The notes beneath the pieces were generated by a model that was not told the DNA's origin, did no database searches, and was given only the letters and a program-made list of their open reading frames with translations. From assembly GCF_963678635.1 (NCBI RefSeq), contig NW_026971231.1:1-64000 (forward strand): a DNA stretch of 64,000 bases, read 5' to 3'. The stretch comes from Symsagittifera roscoffensis. Taxonomy: Eukaryota > Xenacoelomorpha > Acoela > Convolutidae. Below, piece after piece: positions 10,907-22,123 of the stretch; position 1 is the first letter of the stretch; every line of letters begins with the position of its first letter. A program made the translations under genes and the position numbers.

Positions 10907-11507
10907 GAGCTAGTTCCTTGGATCACGAATTCCGTATACTAGCGTGAAAGAGACTTGTTTCACAAAGCCCGGCTTATGCTTTAACTTTAACGCCAGGGAC
11001 TCGCAGAAAACTATCCAATACTATCTGCATCACATTTTGTCTAATCGAAAAGATCTAGTTATTTGGCACGACGCCATAAATAACTCCAGTAGTAAGCACC
11101 GCAGTAACAACAACCGTAGTTTGAGTACTGACCAACTTAAGAGCCTTCTTTTGAGATACAAGGAGAATATTACCGCTATTGTATACTGTCGCCGCAACGG
11201 TACGGACAATATAGAAAAAGAGTTGGAAAAGACAGGTATTCTCGTTCTTAACATAGCTGAGGATTTTATCTCAAAGCGAAAGGCCAAAGACCAAACACTT
11301 ATCGAAAAGTATAAAGAGCTGCACCAGCCCCCTTCCCTTGAGTTGAAGACTCTGTTGTTACTTAGACGATACAGTGCTGACCTAAAAACACTGAAAGCTA
11401 AGGAGAAGCGGAACCTTTTGTCGCCTAAAAATCGTAGAGCGATTCACAATATATTTAAAGCGTTAAAATTTCAAGTTACTCCCCCTTGTAAGTTATTGAT
11501 GCATTAG
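10907..11507 (+). pseudogene. BEL accessory ORF upstream of gag, broken, unit 1
   Basis: This copy matches the accessory ORF described in unit 4 (43584-44660) but is damaged. An 8-bp deletion just after the candidate splice acceptor (TTCTAG, ending 10906) shifts the frame. A TAG at 11505-11507 also removes the last 29 or so codons kept in units 3 and 4. The longest remaining frame is 187 codons and begins without ATG. The same lesions occur in unit 2, as expected from the recent duplication. Confidence 0.65.
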
Positions 11508-11579
11508 AAAAATATGTGGATTTACTTGAGTGAAAATAAAGTTTTTTCTAAGAGTCGTTTATTTCTGAAATTATAAAGC

Positions 11580-14334
11580 ATGGAAGTTAAGTTTCAGAAA
11601 AAAATTAAGAAGTTGTTTGAGAAACGTAGCAATCTCGAAAACGAACTTTATAAATGCCACGAAATAATTTTGGAATACATAGAGAGTCAAAGTCATTGCT
11701 CAAAAATTGATACTTATATTGAAAAGTGTAGGAACTATATAGAACAAGCGGTCGAGATAAATACTGAGTTGATTGATATGGCTGCAAAAAGTGCCAATCC
11801 CGACGAATTGATACCGGCACAGGATATGTGGCGTCATAAGTTGACTCAAAGCAACGATAAAGTTCTGCAGGAAGCTATCACATATAAAACAAGTTTTGAG
11901 GCAGTAACAGAGCCGGACAAAATAGATAGCAGCTCAAAAGTTTCTCATCATTCTGAAAAAAGTGAAAAACCCCGGTCGCATAAAACAGATACCCGCTCTA
12001 AGTTGTCGCATCGAAGCAGCCGACATCAGCAATCGGATTCTCAGAAATCTACTTATACCGCCGCTCCGTCGAAAACACTTTCTGAGAAAAAGCGCGATTT
12101 AATGATTTTAAAGAAACAACAAGAGGAACTTGAGAGGCAGGCAAAGGTATCATTAAGACTGAAAGAACAACAAAGCCGTTTAGAGTTGAAAGAATTGGCT
12201 GAAGAACACAGGAAAAAACTGGCAGAAATTGAGTTGAAAGGGCTTGAGTTAGACGATGAGTTGTCGGAAATCAGCGAGAATGCTGAGGAAAGTGGTTTAA
12301 CTCGAATCTCTCACAACTAACAATAGACGAAAAGGATCGTACGCGTCACTGGGTCGAATCTGTCGACTAGAATCAGCCTGATGCTGTTGTAGCTCCCAAT
12401 CAAGAGCAGCACGTTCGTTCAACAGCTCCTCAGGCAACTTATCCTGCATCAACAAATTACTTGGTCTCATCAAGTTTTTCAGGAGTGAATAATGGCCAGG
12501 CAGCTTCTAGTGATCCGGGATTGCATTACAGTAACCACATTCACGGACAACATCATAATTTGTCGAATTTGGTCAGATCGCAGGTTTCCGTTAACAATCC
12601 AGTAGGGTTACAACAGGTCATTCAACTTGTTTCTAAAAATTTGCCTCAGCAAACCCTTTTGGCCACTCATCCGGTGCTAGGCAATCCAAACACAGGGTCA
12701 GTAGTCCCGGTAACTTCTGAAAATTATTGTGCTCCAACATTATCTGCAGATGTTCCTTCTGATGTAGCACCGTTCGTTCCTGCATCAACAGCAGTTAATC
12801 ATGTTTCTTTAAGTCATCACACTACAGGGTCTGTAGTAGCTGGCTACCAAGCACCTGTAGTCCCATCACAACAACATAATGGGTGTTCCCGTTAGTAGTT
12901 ATAACTTTTCAAGTGACCACTATAATCCTTATAGTAATTTGTGGAGACCAGCTGTTGCTGCCCCTTTATTGTCAGCTCAACAACACTACATTCCTTCGAC
13001 AACTGTTTTTTCCGCAGTAACTCCGATTGTTCCTCCGAATAATTTTGTTCCTTCTAAAAGTGGAGGGACTGTGTTCTTTGCACAGCCTGAAAATTCTTCA
13101 CATGCTAATCAACTGTTCGTTCCTGATTGTCACGGTAACTCTTCGAGTTACACAGCCAACTCCCGGTAATTCACCTGGTGCAGACATCGAGCGTCCACTT
13201 TCGACACGAGAGTTAGTTAATATACTCATGCACAGCCGAAAAAATCATCTCTCTGAGTGGAAGCTGACCCAGTTCGATGGCAACCCACTTAATTGGCATG
13301 AGTGGTTTGGGCAATTCAAATCGACGGTCGTAACGATGAAAAGCTTACCTATCTGAAAACGCTCGTAGTGGGTAAAGCAAATGCTGCAATCGCTGAGTAT
13401 AGCTATAGCGCAGTACTATATAAAGACGCATTAGCAACTCTTCAAAGAAAGTTCGGGCAGCCGCATGCTGTAGTAGGGGCTCATCTAGATAAATTGAGTA
13501 ATTTTCCGCCGCTGAAAATGCATAACTCGGAAAATGTAATTGGATTTTCCTCTGCAATTTCTGGACTTGTTGCCGTATTCAAGTCCCTGTCTTTTAACGA
13601 CGACCTGAAAAGTGTTAACTTACTGAATCAAGCTGTGAGTAAGCTTCCCCCGAACCTTAAGGAGGCATGGTCAATGCAAACCGTAAGATGCCAATGGCAT
13701 AGACCAACTCTGCTAGATTTCAACGAATGGCTTAAAAAAAAAGCGGAGGGGCATGAGAGGCTAAAAACGATCAATTCTAAGGGTAAGTCTGAAGAACCAG
13801 TTAAGCAAAAAGTAGGTACGAAAGTGTTTGCTAGTAACGCAAATGTAAGTAATGAGACTAAGGAAAAACCAAAATACCCTCCATGTTTTGTATGTAAAGG
13901 TCAACACGCTCTTTGGAATTGCGCCGTATTCAAAGAGAAAAACGCTACGCAGCGAGCAAAACATGTAGCCGAACAAAAACTTTGCTAAGCGTGTTTACAG
14001 AGCAATCACAGTTTTCGTAATTGTAGCAAGGCCAGAAAGTGCCCCAAGCCAGATTGTGAAAGCACACACAACGTGCTCTTACATGGAGCGGAGAAAAATT
14101 ATCCTCCTAAGGATACTAAAAGTTCCCCGGCTTCAGGTAACGCAAACACTAAACATGTATCGACTAACGCTGCCGTCGGCGATATTCATAGCCAGGAGTC
14201 AATTAAAGGCCTCCTGCCAGTTGCATCACTCGTCGTCTCTGCGGATGCGACGATTACTAACGCCCTAGTTCTTTGCGATAGTGCTTCCACGCACTCATGG
14301 GTATCCTCCGATCTCGTAAAACGCCTCCATTTGG
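11580..14334 (+). pseudogene. BEL gag to protease start, broken, unit 1
   Basis: The N-terminal gag frame (11580-12320, 246 codons, coiled coil) is open. The Ser/Pro/Gln-rich middle continues in other frames (12461-12895, 12879-13169), and the DUF1759-like core and zinc knuckles follow at 13302-13988. A 16-bp deletion near 13330, shared with unit 2 only, breaks the core. A TAA at 13985-13988, in the middle of a zinc knuckle, is shared by units 1-3 but absent from unit 4. The gene ends at the fusion point. Confidence 0.8.
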
Positions 14335-14354
14335 ACAATTGTGCGATGCTAGTA
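14335..14354 (+). other. Tandem-unit junction with patchwork filler, unit 1/2
   Basis: BEL sequence ends in CCATTTGG. The next bases match two separate short stretches of the gypsy element: TGGACAATTGT (as at 2121-2131) and TGTGCGATGCTAGT (as at 2725-2738). Continuous gypsy homology resumes at ATAATAACAC (as at 3127). The patches lie in the same order and orientation as in the gypsy element and overlap by a few bases. Confidence 0.85.
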
Positions 14355-17110
14355 ATAATAACACTTTTACAGTGGCAAAATTTACATTAATTAGCAAATC
14401 GCTTGGATATACTTCTGTAGTATCGTTTCCAGTGACTGGAAATAATAGGCTCATCCCTGTTTCAGCCCATCAAGTGACAGTATGCAAATACAAGCATCAA
14501 TTGCCAACGAATGAGGGCCCATAAACATGCGGCGAAACGACAAATACTCAGAACGCTTGTATTTGAAAATCGAGGAACATAAAATGCAAAAAACGACAAA
14601 AACAGTTGGAGATTTTACTGAGTGTGAGCAAATTAACTCCTTAAATTTTCAAACTTTTTCAATGGAAACCTCGTTAAAAAAAACTCAACAAACTTCTGGC
14701 CAAATATTCACAGATCGTGTCGCAAACATAGAAGCCAGATTCACAGAAACGCCAGAGCCGAAAACTAATACCATCATCTCCATCCCTTCGAGGTTTACCG
14801 AAGAAGTTTACCCGCCAGTGTACCCCGCAAAGATCATTATGAGTGTTATTCTACGGGACTGTAAAAAGGTCAAGAAACAGGATTGCCTACCCGAGCTGTT
14901 CAGCTTCAAGTTGGTGGAGGCAAACTATAAGGCGGAACCCCAACTGGAAGCCATCCGCGACATACTGGTATAGAAGGAACTGCAATTTACCAAAAAAAAA
15001 GGAAAATTATGGGCGGCTACCTCGGCCAATACACAAACGACTTTCACGTGAGGAACGGTTACCTCTGGATGTCTGGATGGACAAGCGGCTCGCCATTCCC
15101 ATTCTCTTGCGCTGATCCATTATCAACCGTATCACAGAAACGCCAACATGTTTGACGAGGCGAGGGGTAATTGGTTTCCCTATATCCACCGGAGCCTCGC
15201 GTCGGCCGCAGAGGATTGTGCGATGTGCACAACGGCAGGTAAAAACTTAAAATCCCTATGCCAAAAAAATGACCTTAGCACAGTTTATGAGCCAAAGAAA
15301 CCAAATGAATGTATTCAGTTAGGTTTCTGGGGACCTATGAAATCTATAAACCAAACGGACAAATATGTTTTTGTGGCGGTCGATTGGTTCAATCGCTGGC
15401 CATCGGCAATGATATGCAATAACAAAAAATCGACCAAAGTCTAAAGTTCATTTCCAAATACTCAAATACACATAGGGTGCCTCGCAAGATTAACATGGAC
15501 CAAGGGTCCACTTTTACTTCTAATTTAGTTAAGGAATTCAGTAACACCGAGGAAATCGAAATTGTGTTTCCTCCGGTAATCGATCACAGAGCCAGCGTCT
15601 GCGTTGAACGAACTGTAGGAAGTTATAAGAATTTTGTTTTAACTTACGCAAAAGAGGAAAACCATGGCAATTTAAAAAAGGGTCGAGAAGGTCCTTGGAA
15701 CCTTACGTTTTGCGCCCAATGCTAAGTTGAAAACGTCACCATTCGAGGCACATCATTGCCAAGAGGCAGACATCGTCCTGGGTGTTTTAACCGAAAAAAA
15801 ACCCTTTTCAGAACATAAGCTGGGATAAAGAGTTACGTCAAAATCTGCTTGTTTAGATACTGACGAGCCATGGGCGTTGAAAATACGACACCTCCCTAGA
15901 ACGAATTGAAATTTGCGCAGGGAAAATATGAACCATCCACTAAAAGTGACGGGTAATCTTCTGAATTTAAATACACTATTACGCTTAACGACGGGTCTGT
16001 GCTCAGAAAGAGCGGTGTAGCTGAAAAGCGGAAATCCCAGAACGCAACTAAGGGACAAAAACTTCCGAGCCCACCGGCAACGACTAGCCTGCGGAAAAAG
16101 CTGAAAGAAGTGAATAAGTGCCCCGGCGCTGACAAAGCAAACAAGCGGAGCGTAGCTAATCAAGTGAAATCGTGAGAGGAAGAGGTTTCTAATTAAGATT
16201 CGGAGTACGAACCAGCATTGTTGCCGGGTGGGGTTGAGGCACGAGGAAAGGCTTTCAGTGGTGTTCAAGGATCCAGCGGAGCGAGTACGAGTGCGAAATA
16301 GGCGACGGCGAGAATGAAAAAGGCGATGTACCGGAGGCGGCGAAGGATCTCCCGGTGAAAAGAATCGGACGAAGGAGCGAAAAAGCACGAAGACAAATGA
16401 ACGCAAAAGCACGCGGACAAAAGTGAGGCAGGCGAGAACGTACAACAAGGCGAACCGGCAATACAGGAGGAAGCGGTTGCGAAAAAAAGAGCGGGCCGAC
16501 CTAGAAACCAGCGGTTGGTGTCGTACTCGAGTCAGGACTCAAACAGCCAATACGAATTGGGCTCGCAAAAAACACGCAAAAGCGAACGGTCGTGTACAAA
16601 TTGGGAGCGGTGATGATCGATACCATCACTCCGAACGAACGAGAAGGGGAGCCATTGAATAAAGGACGTTATATGGCATAATCGGAAGGAGGAAAAGGAG
16701 GAACATTTGAACTAGTTAAGACTCTACTGCAACGTGCACTTGAGCACGTAGCCAAAGGAGAGGGTTGACCCGTATGGTCTAAAATTCAATTCAGTTACTA
16801 AAAATCTTTTCATTTTTTTCAATTACGCATTTTTCAATTTTTTCTGGAAGAAGAGGGAATGTCATAAATAGACATATTTTAGTTATCATAGTTTAACTCA
16901 GTCTATAGTCCGTTGTGACAGTGACCTTGATGGTCAGTGATTGATACCTGCCAGCGGCGTTGTCACTCACCAGTGGTGCTAAAACAGTTGATCGTCTGAG
17001 TCCATATTGACTGTTCTAACCTTATTTATTAACGGAATTTACTGTACTGGAGAATCGTTCTCAATATTTCACTACGGAAAAGGTTTCAACAAGTTATACG
17101 ACTCAAAGCA
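14355..17110 (+). mobile_element. gypsy 3' fragment with integrase remnant and LTR, unit 2
   Basis: This is the copy of 3127-5879. Integrase pieces lie at 15118-15444 and 15477-15725, with a basic frame at 16423-16662. The LTR starts at 16860 after the purine run, and its end at 17110 is approximate. The loss of the first integrase Asp and the break between the two integrase frames are as in unit 1. It matches the unit 3 copy base for base wherever compared and differs from unit 1 at scattered sites. Confidence 0.85.
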
Positions 17111-18458
17111 TTCTGGTGACTTTTGATTCCTGATTTTGTGTGTGACTGTGATATTTTTAACAGAAAAAACTTTATCTACCAGTTTTTGTCGTAGATTGGA
17201 AACCTAATGCTTGATGAGAAGTTTACTGCAAAAAAAAATTGACAATTTTGCATCCAAACAAAATTTTACTGAACAAAATGTGCAATCGAAATATTTCTGC
17301 TGGTGTTTTTTTTCAGAAAAAGTAGATTTTTGACAAGTTTTTTAACAAAAATTTTGTACATTTCAAAAGGTATCGCTGTGATCAAGTAAAAGAATAGTTT
17401 TCACCAGTTAACACTTTTCGCAAAAAAGGGGTTCGAAAGTTGCAAAAATTGGCCAATTTTTGATGATTCAGAACTCGAGTTTCTATTATTGTTTTCAGTA
17501 GAAATTCATGCTTTTCATTAGCATATTTTTACTTGATTTCATTGAGATTGCAAAGACAAAAAAATTCAGGAGAGGGAAAACAGAGATTTTAGAAGGATTA
17601 TAAGGAGGAACTTTAATAGGTGTTGGTGGAAGTAAAATTTGATATAGTCGTTGTGAAAAAGTTTCATTCCTTTAAAAATAGTGCCTAAATTATTTACATA
17701 TGATCATTTGATTTATGTCGTTTTAATCTGTTTTTATCTAAAATATTACGGGGCAGAAAGATAACAAAAGACTTTTTTTGTGAAGAAAGCCGCATAAAAT
17801 GCAGTAAATTGCAACTTACTTTAAATAAGTATACAAAAAAAACTTAATTTCGGCAGGTGCCAGTTATACTTTTTGGTTTATTTTTAGTTCACTTTAATGA
17901 ATTTAAATAACGGTTCAAAACATCTTTTTTTTTCATTTGAAACAAGCTTTGTAAGTTTTCTTTAAATACAATCCGATTTTTTTTGTAAAAAAAATACAAC
18001 ATTTTTGCGGATTTTCACTTATTTGACTCTTCTTCAGCATTCGTGGGCTAAAAAAGACAATTGTTTATAAAAAAAAATTATTTTTTACCGTAGTTTCAGC
18101 AGAAATTAATCCAAGCAAAACGAGAGGAAAAAATTAGCTATCTATTTTAGTTTGAAAAGTTTTTGCCCGAATCACCGTAGTTGTTGGCCATAGTTATGAG
18201 CTTTTTTCTTTAAGTTCCAGTTTTTCTGTTTATCATTTCAACGATATTCGCTTTCTCAAGCTGATTCAAACTATCAACGCTGCATTTATCACTCAATTTA
18301 TTCACTCGCTCCCTGTCGGAAACGGACTTTAAATTTTTGATCAAAACATTTTGCTGAAAAACGATTTGATCACAAGTTTTCACTGATTAAAAATTTGGGC
18401 AGTAAATTTTTAGCAAAATTTAATTGAAAATCGATTCAACAGCAATTTCAATAGCACA
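17111..18458 (+). other. 5' flank of protease-like exon 1, copy 2
   Basis: Copy of the unit 1 flank. It contains the 23-bp stretch after CTTTATCTACC (about 17180) that unit 1 lacks. No promoter element could be assigned and no coding sequence was seen. Confidence 0.45.
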
Positions 18459-18663
18459 ATGGCGGTAAATACTTTCACAATTTTAGTGGTTTTTGCAACT
18501 GCGGGGCTTTTTTTGGTGACTAATTCCATAAAAGGTGGCAAAAAAGCACCCTACCGTCCTTTTTATGTCTCACTTTCAACCATACATGAAAGCGGAGTTA
18601 TTCAATGTGGCGGATCTGTCATCGCTCCGAACATGGTGCTCACAGCAGCACATTGCATACCAG
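18459..18663 (+). CDS. Serine protease homologue exon 1, array copy 2
   Basis: Signal peptide, QCGGSVI and LTAAHC motifs and a phase-1 end as in copy 1, with Ile at residue 8 and Pro at residue 68. The donor reads ACCAG|GTATGA. By eye the exon is identical at every base to copies 3 and 4. The intron sequence after it is shorter than in other units because the duplication junction at 19118-19119 lies within it. Confidence 0.8.
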
Positions 18664-19090
18664 GTATGAAACATTTAAACTAGTACGCCATTTTTTCTAT
18701 CACAATCTATAGTTAATGCCAAACTTGTTGGCAAGAATATGTTTGTGATCTTCTTAATCGGTGAAAATCGGCTTTTCCGGTTAACCCGTTGTAATATAGC
18801 TTTTGCGGGCTGAAGTGAATAAAAATGATTTTCGATGTCAAACTGGACAGCTTTAGTTAATACACTCAAGTTCGTTGATCGAAAAAGATATAGCCAACAA
18901 TTTGACGTTAACTACATTTTCCAGATTCCATGCATAGAAATAGTTATTAAAAGCATCTGTCAAAAATTTCATCCAAAAACCTAAAAATGAGATTTAATTC
19001 TAGTTTGTTTTCCAAAATATGAGTCTAATATGATTTGAGGGTTTGTCGACCAAAATACACAAGTGGACAAAATCAAACGTACTTTCAGGC

Positions 19091-19119
19091 TTTTACTCTC
19101 TAAGAAACAAAAAATTAGG
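19091..19119. other. Junction of the recent 10,544-bp tandem duplication
   Basis: The first 29 bp of the inverted-repeat left arm end in AAATTAGG and continue directly with TTTCAAATTTCG, which in unit 1 lies at 8576. The two parent sites share only GG at the joint, so 19118-19119 is a 2-bp microhomology junction. This explains the apparent 710-bp loss in unit 2: it is the seam of a duplication, not a separate deletion. Confidence 0.8.
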
Positions 19120-19813
19120 TTTCAAATTTCGAATTTTTAGTTAAACTTTTTTAATAGCTTGATTTAAAACCTTCTGGAAAATGTAGTTGCTCTGAGCTCA
19201 AATCTGAGAAGATACTTTGCCAGTGATTTTACCTCGCTAAGTCACACTGGTTTGAGTTTAGGGCTACTTCTAATACTATGACTCAAAATGGTATAATCAA
19301 CGCGAGACATGGTTCATTTTACTACAAAGTTAGCGGCACAATAAATCATTTCAAATTGAGCTGAGTTGAGCAATTTGCCCCCATATTACGTTAACGCGAT
19401 TTTTTGGTCAAAATTTTCCTAAAATTGCCTGAAACACTTTTTTTTGACATTTTTCAAAAATTTGCCAGCGGCGCAGAAAATTTGCTCAAAATGGGGTCTT
19501 CATAGTGATTTGGGAGAGCTCAGAAAATCACTGAGGTCGATCTAAAAAAAAGGTCGACAAAATTTTCGGAATTTTTTTGAAAATTCGCCCCCCTCAAAAA
19601 AATCCCATATCCGCCCCTGCTCGTGTTCATAGTTAGTTGAAATCAGAAATGAGCTCTAGAAAGTTTTTCTTTTCGTCATTTTTCGAAACATACATTGCTA
19701 AACGCGGCTTTGATTTAAACAGAAATGACCTTGCCAATAATCTAGATCTTGATATGAACTTCAAAACTATTCCGACCGGCTTTAATGAAATTGTTAACCT
19801 GAATTGGTTAGGT

Positions 19814-20293
19814 TGTTGCAGCGCAAATATAAAACAAGAGTATAAATGCATATAAAGTTGAACCAATATGTAATTGCATATAGGGACAGTAGCCGAGCGT
19901 ATACATGGTGCGTCCCGGCGGGTTCGGCGACGGTTCGAATCCCGCCTAGGTCATTTCCTTTCTAGAACTCGAATATGCACCGAACTTGATGGGATGCTCC
20001 GTAACCAGGTTCGATAAACCCAAAACCTATTTTAACCGTCTTTTCGCTCTAATTTGGTTCAGCCTTGATTAAGGCTGACCTTTAAAAAGAGCAATTTGTC
20101 TCAAGGACAAATACTGGCCATTTTTGCAGCTTGCTTTGAGTTATGCAGTGATTTTGTTACCGATGTTACCGATGTTACCGATAACAATAAAAAAGCTTGT
20201 TAAAAATATTGTTATTTTCCCGATAAAATACTTGTTATAATTCAAGTGTTTGAAAACAGATTTTATCTTGAAGTGTGGAGATTGACGCGCACA
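19814..20293 (+). repeat. BEL 5' LTR, unit 2
   Basis: 480 bp with the same TGTTGC and GCGCACA ends. Sequence appears identical to the unit 1 LTR. Confidence 0.9.
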
Positions 20294-21450
20294 TTTTTGC
20301 GCCCCACAAGGGACCTTTACGAGAGCTTTCCGGACATGTTCAAAAGAAACTGACGGACTTTCACAAGAGGTTTTTTCGGAATTCGGAAGAATATCAAGGA
20401 TATTCACGAGAGTTTTGGACATATTCACAGAGGGCAAGTTCTCCGGAAAGAGATATCGGAAGTAGGAAAATTGCTACTGTGGAGTTTGCTGCCCATCTAC
20501 TCGGCCCTGTTCCGCCTGCTCAGAGCGATGCGATGAATCAGCTGTCCCGCACCAAAGTTTTATGGTGCGGGTTATGAGTAACGGACTAGTCTTCTACGTC
20601 ATGATCAAAAAAGTCCAGTTTCGGAGCTATATGGGATCAAAAATTGGATTTAAAGATTTGTGAAGAGTACGAGACCAGGTGTTGGAGGGTCTGTTGTCAC
20701 TTTCTCCAGTAAACCGGTGCCAAAAATCTCCAAAATCATCAAAAAACTGTAAGATTATTCTAGTTTTTACAAACTTGCAATAAAATTACGTACGATGTGT
20801 TAATGTCTTATTGTGTATCCCAGCTACAAGTGGTAATTTTCCCGATACCACAAATTTTTGGGTAATTGTGAACGGATTGAAAATCCAGAAAAACGGAACA
20901 TAGACAAGAGGTACTGGACTAGTTTTTTGGATTGGTTTACGACTCGAACCTGCTGACCAAAATTTTCCGAAAAACTATGGGAAAAAAGTAAAAAAAAATT
21001 GCCAAAAATTCCTCAAAACGTCCCCATAATTTTGCGAAACTGTGCTGTAACATGACACCAACCTTATACCTTATGGTAAGTGGTCTGGTAGCAAAATATC
21101 AGGCAAATTAAGTTGAGTTTTTTCATCCTCAGGTTTTTTCCGCGTGTGTTGTTGGAATTTAACCAATTTGCCTGATCCCCCACCCACATTGGTGAAACTG
21201 AAAGCCAGTTCGCTTCAAGTAAATATAAGCCGTTTCAGCCCGTCCGATAATTGACTTCGTTGCGCGACACTAATGTTAAGTGGTCAGGTACGGTGATATT
21301 AAGTGAGTTAAGTTGAATTCTTTCATCCTCAGGTTTACTCCGTGTGTGTTGTTGGAGTTCAACCGACCTACTTAATTTCCCCACCCCATTGGTACTTTAG
21401 CGTAACTTAGCCGTCGCATAGGTCTCTTGAGTGTATGGTATTCTTTCTAG

Positions 21451-22051
21451 GAGCTAGTTCCTTGGATCACGAATTCCGTATACTAGCGTGAAAGAGACTT
21501 GTTTCACAAAGCCCGGCTTATGCTTTAACTTTAACGCCAGGGACTCGCAGAAAACTATCCAATACTATCTGCATCACATTTTGTCTAATCGAAAAGATCT
21601 AGTTATTTGGCACGACGCCATAAATAACTCCAGTAGTAAGCACCGCAGTAACAACAACCGTAGTTTGAGTACTGACCAACTTAAGAGCCTTCTTTTGAGA
21701 TACAAGGAGAATATTACCGCTATTGTATACTGTCGCCGCAACGGTACGGACAATATAGAAAAAGAGTTGGAAAAGACAGGTATTCTCGTTCTTAACATAG
21801 CTGAGGATTTTATCTCAAAGCGAAAGGCCAAAGACCAAACACTTATCGAAAAGTATAAAGAGCTGCACCAGCCCCCTTCCCTTGAGTTGAAGACTCTGTT
21901 GTTACTTAGACGATACAGTGCTGACCTAAAAACACTGAAAGCTAAGGAGAAGCGGAACCTTTTGTCGCCTAAAAATCGTAGAGCGATTCACAATATATTT
22001 AAAGCGTTAAAATTTCAAGTTACTCCCCCTTGTAAGTTATTGATGCATTAG
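21451..22051 (+). pseudogene. BEL accessory ORF upstream of gag, broken, unit 2
   Basis: Carries the same 8-bp deletion after the acceptor and the same early TAG (22049-22051) as unit 1. It is a duplicate of that damaged copy. Confidence 0.65.
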
Positions 22052-22123
22052 AAAAATATGTGGATTTACTTGAGTGAAAATAAAGTTTTTTCTAAGAGTC
22101 GTTTATTTCTGAAATTATAAAGC

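Larger units (their letters stand above)
9270..14334 (+). mobile_element. BEL/Pao element, 5' part, truncated in protease, unit 1
   Basis: This copy starts with the complete 5' LTR, preceded by TAGGT, and runs through the leader, the extra ORF and gag. It breaks off in the protease domain after CCATTTGG, at the point equal to 47434 in the complete element. A 20-bp filler then leads into gypsy sequence. It has no RT, integrase or 3' LTR. Apart from changes noted for the single genes it is almost identical to unit 2. Confidence 0.9.

Noticed and set aside
19091-19130. Independent 710-bp deletion of the inverted-repeat element in unit 2
   Set aside because: The breakpoint coincides exactly with the edges of the near-identical 10,544-bp copies, so a duplication seam explains it without a deletion.
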